Of a stretch of DNA of 11,830 nucleotides, positions 1 through 4,840 are shown piece by piece. The DNA lies in contig CAYYOS010000079.1 of NCBI GenBank assembly GCA_964473355.1, positions 1-11,830 of the forward strand. The letters run 5' to 3'. The position numbers were made by a program, and so were the translations under genes. How positions within the stretch are numbered: position 1 is the stretch's first letter; each line of letters opens with the position of its first letter. The notes under the pieces are model-generated. The model had not been told where the DNA came from, searched no databases, and saw nothing but the letters and a program-made list of their open reading frames with translations. Origin of the DNA: CAYYOS01 sp964473355. Lineage in GTDB: Bacteria > Pseudomonadota > Gammaproteobacteria > Burkholderiales > REEB80.

Positions 1-436
1 TTTGGACCAGTTTTTATATAATTTTGCCGATCAATTTTGTCAGTTTGAAAAAATTCCGCGCAATGCAATATCGATTGAGCTGGATGGCACCTTAACGACT
101 TGTTTCGACCGCAACCATTTAAATCAGGTGCTATGGAATCTTTGTCGAAATGCCTGGCGCCACAGCAAGCAAGGCGAGGGCTCGGTGCGCTTATATGGGG
201 CTCCGGCCCATCTTTTAAACACCTTACAGATTGACGTGATTGATGATGGCGCGGGCGTGGAGCCGGCCTTACAACATCAGTTGTTTGAGCCTTTTTTCAC
301 TACCTCGCCATCCGGAACAGGCTTGGGGCTTTTCATTGCCCGCGAAGTGTGTGAGGCAAACGGCGCCAGCTTGGATTACATCGAAGTGGCGCCCGGCGGC
401 CAGTTTAGGATTTGTTGTCGGGCGGGAAAATGTTAA
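1..436 (+). CDS. pilS: PilS-type sensor histidine kinase, C-terminal fragment (5' end outside window)
   Basis: This is the C-terminal ATP-binding (HATPase_c) half of a sensor histidine kinase; the sensor, membrane and His-phosphorylation regions lie before the window. The 144 visible codons (in frame from base 2) show the N box (NQVLWNLCRNAWRHS, fragment residues 41-55), the G1 box (DDGAGV, 81-86), the F box (LFEPFFTT, 94-101) and the G2 box (GTGLGLFIA, 105-113). The frame stays open to the left edge, so the first codon TTG is just an internal Leu. The assignment to PilS rests on the next gene, a PilR-like NtrC-family regulator whose ATG lies within the last codons of this one. By family knowledge PilS phosphorylates PilR to activate type IV pilin transcription. 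NtrB-like or other kinases of sigma54 systems share this domain, so the family is certain and the name likely. Confidence 0.85.
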   Translation, partial: LDQFLYNFADQFCQFEKIPRNAISIELDGTLTTCFDRNHLNQVLWNLCRNAWRHSKQGEGSVRLYGAPAHLLNTLQIDVIDDGAGVEPALQHQLFEPFFTTSPSGTGLGLFIAREVCEANGASLDYIEVAPGGQFRICCRAGKC

Positions 437-1800
437 AACGTAATGGAGACCGGCCCGTTACTCGCGCGCAAGGTGCGCCGCAAGCTTTGATCGTGGATGA
501 TGAGGCCGATATACGGGAATTGCTGGAAATCACGCTTTTGCGCATGGGGCTAGAAGTAGATAGTGCGGACAGCGTGGCGCGGGCTCGGGAGTTGCTGCAA
601 GCCAAGACGTATACTTTATGTTTAACCGATATGCGTTTACCGGATGGCGAGGGCCTGGAAGTAGTCCAGTTCATCAGCCAGCATTGCCCCAATCTGCCGG
701 TAGCAGTGATCACCGCCCACGGTAACACGGAGAACGCGGTCGCCGCACTCAAGGCGGGTGCCTTCGATTACCTTGCTAAGCCGGTGGGTTTGGAACAACT
801 GCGCGCAGTCGTGAAAGCCGCATTAAACCTTCCTAAAGAATTTGAGGCAAAACCTTCGTCACGGCAATTACTGGGCGACTCGGCACCGATTGTTCAAGTC
901 CGCGCCTTAATAGAAAAACTGAGTCGAAACCAAGCCCCGGTGTTCATATCTGGCGAATCGGGCAGCGGTAAAGAACTCGCCGCCCGATTAATTCACCAAA
1001 GCAGTGCGCGCGCTAAAGCTTTATTTGTTCCGGTCAACTGTGGTGCGATCCCCGAGAACCTCATGGAAAGTGAATTCTTCGGCTACAAAAAAGGGGCGTT
1101 TACAGGCGCGGATCAAGATAAAAACGGATTTTTTCAAGCCGCCGATGGCGGAACCTTATTTCTAGACGAAGTCGCGGATTTACCGCTGACCATGCAAGTG
1201 AAGTTACTACGGGTGATTCAAGAGAAAAAGGTTCGCAAAGTCGGCGCCACCGCGGAGGAACCTATTGATGTGCGTATTATCAGTGCCACTCATCGCAACC
1301 TAAACGAATGCGTAGAGCAGGGTCAATTTCGCCAAGATTTATATTATCGGCTACACGTCATCGAACTTAACATGCCGGCGTTACGCGAGATGCGTGAGGA
1401 TATTCCGCGCATCACGCAAGAAATTTTAGTGAAACAGGCCAAACAGGTGGGTGTGCCTTTACCCACTATTAGCGATGAGGCCATGCGCGCGCTGGAAGGT
1501 TACGATTTCCCTGGAAATGTGCGCGAGCTGGAAAACATTCTAGAGCGGGCCTTGGCGCTGTGTTCTAACGCAGTCATTCTCCAAGAAGATTTGTATCTAA
1601 CGATCCCTAGCACGGAGACTTCAGCTGCGGCCGAGCCCGGCGCCAAATGGCCGCTGCAGGACTACTTGGATCGTATAGAGAAAGAGGCGATTATTGAAGC
1701 CCTGGAAAGAACCCGCTACAACAAAACCGCTGCGGCGAAACTATTGGGTATTACGTTTCGCGCGATGCGCTACCGGCTGGAACGTTTAAATATCGAATAA
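430..1800 (+). CDS. pilR: PilR-type sigma54-dependent response regulator
   Basis: This is an NtrC-family activator of 456 aa. The N-terminal receiver has the acidic pair D23/D24, the phospho-acceptor D67 (in LTDMRLPDG), the conserved T of VITAHG and K117. The central AAA+ domain has Walker A GESGSGKE (175-182), the sigma54-contacting GAFTGA loop (222-227) and Walker B TLFLDEVADL (D246). The C-terminus is a Fis-type helix-turn-helix (about 415-452, NKTAAAKLLGITFRAMRYRL). It would activate RNA polymerase-sigma54 at pilin promoters once phosphorylated by PilS. I chose ATG 430 because GGCGGG lies just upstream and the ATG overlaps the pilS stop (ATGTTAA), typical of translational coupling. The TTG at 412 would add only six residues. 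Length and architecture match PilR; the name leans on the kinase partner, since other NtrC-like regulators look similar. Confidence 0.88.
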   Translation: MLKRNGDRPVTRAQGAPQALIVDDEADIRELLEITLLRMGLEVDSADSVARARELLQAKTYTLCLTDMRLPDGEGLEVVQFISQHCPNLPVAVITAHGNTENAVAALKAGAFDYLAKPVGLEQLRAVVKAALNLPKEFEAKPSSRQLLGDSAPIVQVRALIEKLSRNQAPVFISGESGSGKELAARLIHQSSARAKALFVPVNCGAIPENLMESEFFGYKKGAFTGADQDKNGFFQAADGGTLFLDEVADLPLTMQVKLLRVIQEKKVRKVGATAEEPIDVRIISATHRNLNECVEQGQFRQDLYYRLHVIELNMPALREMREDIPRITQEILVKQAKQVGVPLPTISDEAMRALEGYDFPGNVRELENILERALALCSNAVILQEDLYLTIPSTETSAAAEPGAKWPLQDYLDRIEKEAIIEALERTRYNKTAAAKLLGITFRAMRYRLERLNIE

Positions 1801-1830
1801 GCGAGCGTTTGGCTCCCGCAGCGTACCCCC

Positions 1831-2253
1831 CTACTTGACTAAGGTAATGGGTATGTCCAATAGTTTAATCAAGGATTGCGTTACCGAACCTAGAATTAAA
1901 TTACTGAGGGCGCTCTGTCCGTGTGTGCCCAGGACAATTTGCGCGATACTTTCTTGTTTAGCGTATTGACCAAGTGTCTGTGCCACCGCGCCGACGCCGA
2001 TGTGAAAATTGTAAGGAACACCGGCGCCTTCCAACGCTTGCCGAGCACCCGCGAGGGCTTTAATGCCTTCATCGCGGTGATACCGCGAGATATCGGCGGC
2101 GTTAATAAACCTTTTAACGTCGCCGGATACGGGCACCTGAACATTTAACAAATGAAGATCCATTGCCTTTAAGTGTGAGCTAAGCGTGACTACATACTGC
2201 GTGGCACGTAAGGCGTTGGGCGACCCATCAACAGCGAGGAGTATTTTTAGCAT
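1831..2253 (-). CDS. Universal stress protein (UspA family, ATP-binding type)
   Basis: This is a 140-aa single-domain Usp. The N-terminus KILLAVDGSPNA is the family's first beta strand with the nucleotide-contacting Asp. The C-terminal part carries the full G-2x-G-9x-G-S motif (G109, G112, G122, S123 in GTHGQSALSNLILGS), marking the ATP-binding branch rather than the non-binding UspA branch. The role is inferred as a cytoplasmic stress-protective or signalling protein; the target is unknown. I chose the ATG at 2251-2253 because translation from it begins exactly at the family's start and AGGCGG lies just upstream. An in-frame start at 2310 would add 19 unrelated residues inside the upstream gene. 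It begins one base after the TerC-family gene's stop codon and is probably its operon partner, converging on pilR. Confidence 0.9.
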   Translation of the reverse strand: MLKILLAVDGSPNALRATQYVVTLSSHLKAMDLHLLNVQVPVSGDVKRFINAADISRYHRDEGIKALAGARQALEGAGVPYNFHIGVGAVAQTLGQYAKQESIAQIVLGTHGQSALSNLILGSVTQSLIKLLDIPITLVK

Positions 2254-2254
2254 A

Positions 2255-3001
2255 TTAGCCGCCTGAGTTTTTATGTAGAGGTTGCTCGTCGGATCGCGCG
2301 AGATCAACAAATTCAGCCTGTTTCCGATGCATGCGAGCCGCCAGCATTTTACCGGCAGTGACCACTAGAAGGGCGCAAGCAATTGGCGCCACATAATGCA
2401 ACGCGCGTCCCTGCGCCTCTACCCAGCCAATAATGGCGCCATCCGTTACCGCCATTTCACCGGCGACATACCCTAATAAGGCCGCGCCTAACGTGATGAT
2501 GATGGGAAAACGCTGCATTAATTTTAGTATGACCGTACTGCCATACATAATTAACGGTATGCTAATGAGCAAGCCTAAGGCCAATAATAAAGTGTTCCCC
2601 TTGGCCGCCGCGGCAATCCCCACTACATTGTCTAAGCTCATTACGAAATCAGCAAGAATAATGGTTTTAATCGCGGCCATTAGGTTTTCTTTTGGCGGGC
2701 GGGTGACATAGTCCTTGTCTTCTGGCAGCAGTAGCCTAATGCCAATGCCGAGCAATAGTATTCCGCCCACTAACTTTAAATAAGGTAATTCTAATAACAG
2801 AACCGCAAAAAAAATCAAAATCACGCGCAAAATAATCGCGCCTAAGCTTCCAAAGAATACCGCTTTCTTTTGTTCCGCGGGGTGTAAGGAACGTGCGGCC
2901 AACGCGATTACCACCGCGTTATCGCCGCTCAATACGATATCAATGCCGATAATTTGCAACAGAGAAATCCAAAAACCGGGCGTAAATGTCGTTTCCAGCA
3001 T
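2255..3001 (-). CDS. TerC/YjbE-family integral membrane protein
   Basis: This is a 248-aa polytopic membrane protein with about seven hydrophobic segments (roughly 10-37, 47-70, 73-92, 108-133, 136-158, 168-185, 203-221). It has the two TerC-family signatures DIVLSGDNAVV (D21, D27, N28) and DFVMSLDNVVG (D118, D124, N125), internally repeated acidic motifs within helices. Family members (TerC, Alx, YjbE, YceF/YkoY) are linked to metal-ion, notably Mn, export or metalation of secreted enzymes and to tellurite resistance. Substrate and direction cannot be read from the sequence. The size fits the short YjbE-like branch without CBS or CorC domains. A hydrophilic loop around 93-107 and a charged tail after 221 are visible. 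There is no clear ribosome-binding site before the ATG. It is the first gene of a two-gene operon with the Usp. Confidence 0.88.
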   Translation of the reverse strand: MLETTFTPGFWISLLQIIGIDIVLSGDNAVVIALAARSLHPAEQKKAVFFGSLGAIILRVILIFFAVLLLELPYLKLVGGILLLGIGIRLLLPEDKDYVTRPPKENLMAAIKTIILADFVMSLDNVVGIAAAAKGNTLLLALGLLISIPLIMYGSTVILKLMQRFPIIITLGAALLGYVAGEMAVTDGAIIGWVEAQGRALHYVAPIACALLVVTAGKMLAARMHRKQAEFVDLARSDEQPLHKNSGG

Positions 3002-3030
3002 GAGAATTTTGTAGGGGCGTAGAACGTTGC

Positions 3031-3059
3031 ATGGTAGGGGCCTGGCTCAACGATGTCAA
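3031..3059 (-). promoter_or_regulatory. Predicted sigma70 promoter for the terC-usp operon
   Basis: On the minus strand a perfect -35 TTGACA (3054-3059) is followed by a 17-bp spacer and a -10 TACCAT (3031-3036, four of six consensus bases). Initiation near 3025 would leave a leader of about 24 nt. An imperfect inverted repeat (CTCAA ... TTGAG, about 3044-3072) brackets the -35 and could be an operator; that is inference. Confidence 0.55.
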
Positions 3060-3066
3060 ACTTGGC

Positions 3067-3095
3067 TTGAGTCCGACTAGGCTTTCCCTTACAGT
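3067..3095 (+). promoter_or_regulatory. Possible promoter for the WaaA-like gene
   Basis: TTGAGT (3067-3072), a 17-bp spacer and TACAGT (3090-3095) form a moderate sigma70-like match, four of six bases in each box. It would start transcription only about 5-8 nt before the ATG at 3105, giving an almost leaderless message. That fits the absence of any Shine-Dalgarno there. It is divergent from the terC promoter in the same 103-bp gap. Confidence 0.3.
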
Positions 3096-3104
3096 GCTAG
3101 CGTT

Positions 3105-4157
3105 ATGGGATTGCTTTCTTTTCTTCACAAGCCGCGCCACTCACCGTTTAGTTATTCTACAGTGGTGATGGCCAGCGCTGCGGATGCGCTCGCGGCGGAA
3201 GATTTTCTGGCTGAACTTCAGAAAAAATTTGGCGAGCTGGGGCTAGCCATCACCACGGGCGATTACGCCGGGGCATTCCCCTGGATACACCTGCCCGATG
3301 AACCCGCGCAGGCCATAGACTGGCTGGCGAGCAGCGCGGCGCAACGACTCATTTTCCTCAATATGGGTCCCACGTACAGCGTGGCGCCACAAGGAAAAAT
3401 AGTTTGCTGGATCAACGCCCGGGATCCCGCCCTTGCCTCTCCTCCGGGCGGCCACATTTTTGTCAGTAGCCCGGCATTACTAGCGACCATCCCTGGCGCG
3501 ATTTTTACTGGCGACCCCTTGTTAAACATCACGCACTTGCCGGAGATAGCCGACCCGGACTGCGCGCGCTTTCAAGAGCAGCGTACCGAAGGGCGGTGGC
3601 TGGGTTATTTTGCCGCTACCCGCCAAGGTGAAGAAGACATGGCATACCAAATATTTAGCCGTCTAATACGAGAGCGCATGGGTCTGATGTTGTTAGCCCC
3701 CTACGATGTCGCACGAGCGGAGCCGGTCTATCGGGAGGGGCTTAAATATCGCTTGCAAACGATTCGTCACAACCGATTAAGCACGTCTTTTGTCCCGCTT
3801 AAAACTCGGGTTTACTACATTGAGGAAGAGAACGCGCGTCGTGATTTGTATGGATGTGCGGATTTTGTGGTGGCCGGAGGTAGCCTTAACGCCGGCGTGG
3901 GGGAGCCGGATATCGTCACGCCCTTGCTCAGCGCTCGACCGCTTATCATCGGTCCCGAGGGCAGACAGAGTCGCCTCATACAGGCTGCGATCCAGGCGAA
4001 CATAGTATGGGCTGCGGAGGATGCGAAACAAATCGTGCAACATGCCTTAGCCATTTTGCAATATCCCGAGGCTGCCAAAGATAAAGCTGAGTTGGCTCGG
4101 GCATGGCTACGGGGACAAGCTGGCGCAAGTGCGCGCATAGTGGCGCGCATGCAATGA
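3105..4157 (+). CDS. Divergent WaaA/KdtA-like (Kdo transferase-type, GT30-like) glycosyltransferase
   Basis: This 350-aa protein follows the GT-B plan of Kdo transferase. The N-terminal half has ASAADALAAEDFLAELQ (about 23-39) where WaaA has SVGEVxAAxPL, and IHLPDEPAQAIDWL (61-74) where WaaA has YLPxDxPxAVxRFL. The C-terminal half has YFAATRQGEED (168-178; WaaA STHxGEE), LYGCADFVVAGGSL (248-261; WaaA YxxADxAFVGGSL) and a P-x4-GP stretch around 279-284. Several family residues are replaced: the catalytic Glu of SVGE aligns with Asp27, the ETELWPN segment is lost (FLNMGP), the PRH motif becomes PYD (199-201) and the EP of NPLEP becomes TP. The N-terminal membrane anchor is absent and the protein is shorter than the usual ~420 aa. 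It may use another acceptor or donor, or be inactive. ATG 3105 has no clear SD; the ATG at 3168 would cut the first beta strand. Confidence 0.6.
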   Translation: MGLLSFLHKPRHSPFSYSTVVMASAADALAAEDFLAELQKKFGELGLAITTGDYAGAFPWIHLPDEPAQAIDWLASSAAQRLIFLNMGPTYSVAPQGKIVCWINARDPALASPPGGHIFVSSPALLATIPGAIFTGDPLLNITHLPEIADPDCARFQEQRTEGRWLGYFAATRQGEEDMAYQIFSRLIRERMGLMLLAPYDVARAEPVYREGLKYRLQTIRHNRLSTSFVPLKTRVYYIEEENARRDLYGCADFVVAGGSLNAGVGEPDIVTPLLSARPLIIGPEGRQSRLIQAAIQANIVWAAEDAKQIVQHALAILQYPEAAKDKAELARAWLRGQAGASARIVARMQ

Positions 4158-4705
4158 ATAGCCTGTTTACCGGCGAATTTACCGCGGAGGGCTACGGTGA
4201 GGGGATACAACAAATCCCGTCGCCCAACTGCGATGCTCGTCCGCCCGGCTGCGTAATCGAACTGATTGTGGTGCACGCGATTAGTTTGCCCCCTGGCGAA
4301 TTTGGCGGCCCCGGCGTAATCGAATTATTTACCAACCACTTGGACCCCGATGACCATCCTTACTATGCCAGCATCGCCCAACTGCATGTCTCCGCACATT
4401 TTTTTATTCGCCGTGACGGCGCAACCATGCAGTTTGTTTCGTGCTTGCAACGCGCTTGGCATGCTGGTCAATCCGAGTGGCGGGGCCGGAGCAATTGTAA
4501 CGATTTTTCCATCGGTATCGAACTCGAAGGTAGCGATGAACTACCCTTTGAAGACGCGCAGTATGCCGCGCTTAGTCAGTTAATTTTCTCTCTGCAGCGG
4601 ATTTTCCCCATCCAAGAAGTCACGGGGCACAGCGACATTGCACCCGGGCGGAAGACCGACCCCGGTCCCCATTTCAATTGGCAGCGCCTAGGCATATGCA
4701 AATAA
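4154..4705 (+). CDS. ampD: AmpD, cytoplasmic 1,6-anhydro-N-acetylmuramyl-L-alanine amidase
   Basis: This 183-aa zinc amidase (Amidase_2/PGRP fold) cleaves the peptide from anhydro-muropeptides during peptidoglycan recycling and so keeps beta-lactamase-inducing muropeptides low. The zinc ligands are visible: H41 (IVVHAISLP), H159 (TGHSDIAPG) and D169 (KTDPGPHFNW), with the same 10-residue H-D spacing as Citrobacter AmpD. The catalytic K167 and the Glu of GIELEG (E123) are also present, as is WHAGQS (102-107). There is no signal peptide, and the length is close to the usual ~187 aa, which separates it from the periplasmic, longer AmiD/AmpDh proteins. The ATG at 4154 overlaps the preceding stop as ATGA, indicating coupling to the WaaA-like gene. 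An upstream in-frame start at 4103 would add 17 unrelated residues. Confidence 0.95.
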   Translation: MNSLFTGEFTAEGYGEGIQQIPSPNCDARPPGCVIELIVVHAISLPPGEFGGPGVIELFTNHLDPDDHPYYASIAQLHVSAHFFIRRDGATMQFVSCLQRAWHAGQSEWRGRSNCNDFSIGIELEGSDELPFEDAQYAALSQLIFSLQRIFPIQEVTGHSDIAPGRKTDPGPHFNWQRLGICK

Positions 4706-4735
4706 TATTGGCCCATAAAAAAAATCAAAATTCTC

Positions 4736-4763
4736 TTGACACGCTCGATTAAGTCACTAGAAT
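4736..4763 (+). promoter_or_regulatory. nrdAB sigma70-type promoter
   Basis: A perfect -35 TTGACA (4736-4741), a 16-bp spacer and -10 TAGAAT (4758-4763, five of six consensus bases) lie in the ampD-nrdA gap. An A-rich tract (about 4716-4730) just upstream resembles an UP element. Initiation near 4770 would give a leader of about 70 nt to the chosen nrdA ATG. Confidence 0.75.
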
Positions 4764-4769
4764 TAGTTC
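4754..4769 (+). promoter_or_regulatory. Degenerate upstream NrdR box
   Basis: TCACTAGAATTAGTTC matches about 10 of 16 positions of the NrdR consensus (ACACWATATATWGTGT), including the CACTA/TAGT arms. It overlaps the -10 box and starts exactly 32 bp before the stronger box, the spacing (three helical turns) known for paired NrdR boxes. On its own it would not be convincing; the spacing makes it so. Confidence 0.6.
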
Positions 4770-4785
4770 CTATCCTTAAGTCTCA

Positions 4786-4801
4786 ACACAATATATAGTG
4801 G
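4786..4801 (+). promoter_or_regulatory. NrdR box (strong match)
   Basis: ACACAATATATAGTGG matches the NrdR consensus (ACACWATATATWGTGT) at every position except the last. It lies about +16 to +31 from the predicted start site. NrdR is a Zn-finger/ATP-cone repressor of ribonucleotide reductase genes, so nrdAB here should be repressed when dATP is plentiful. Confidence 0.85.
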
Positions 4802-4840
4802 TTGAGTCGATTTACCCTAAAAACGGGAGCACCCTTAATT

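Noticed and set aside
1801..1830. Hairpin (GAGC/GCTC) between pilR and usp as a bidirectional terminator
   Set aside because: There are only four contiguous pairs, extension needs a bulge, and no T run follows on the plus strand; on the minus strand only TTATT follows.
3002..3104. Mn-sensing yybP-ykoY riboswitch upstream of the TerC-family gene
   Set aside because: TerC-family genes often carry one, but the minus-strand leader lacks the GGGGAGUAG and CAUAC-type signatures, and the predicted start site leaves only about 24 nt of leader.
3105..4157. Identity as mitochondrial-fission ELM1-like GT-B protein
   Set aside because: The N-terminal LPDEPAQAIDWL and C-terminal ADFVVAGGSL stretches fit WaaA better, though a profile search would decide.
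4802..4840. TTG at 4802 as nrdA start, adding 13 residues
   Set aside because: There is no SD, it directly abuts the strong NrdR box, and the extra residues do not look like an NrdA N-terminus.
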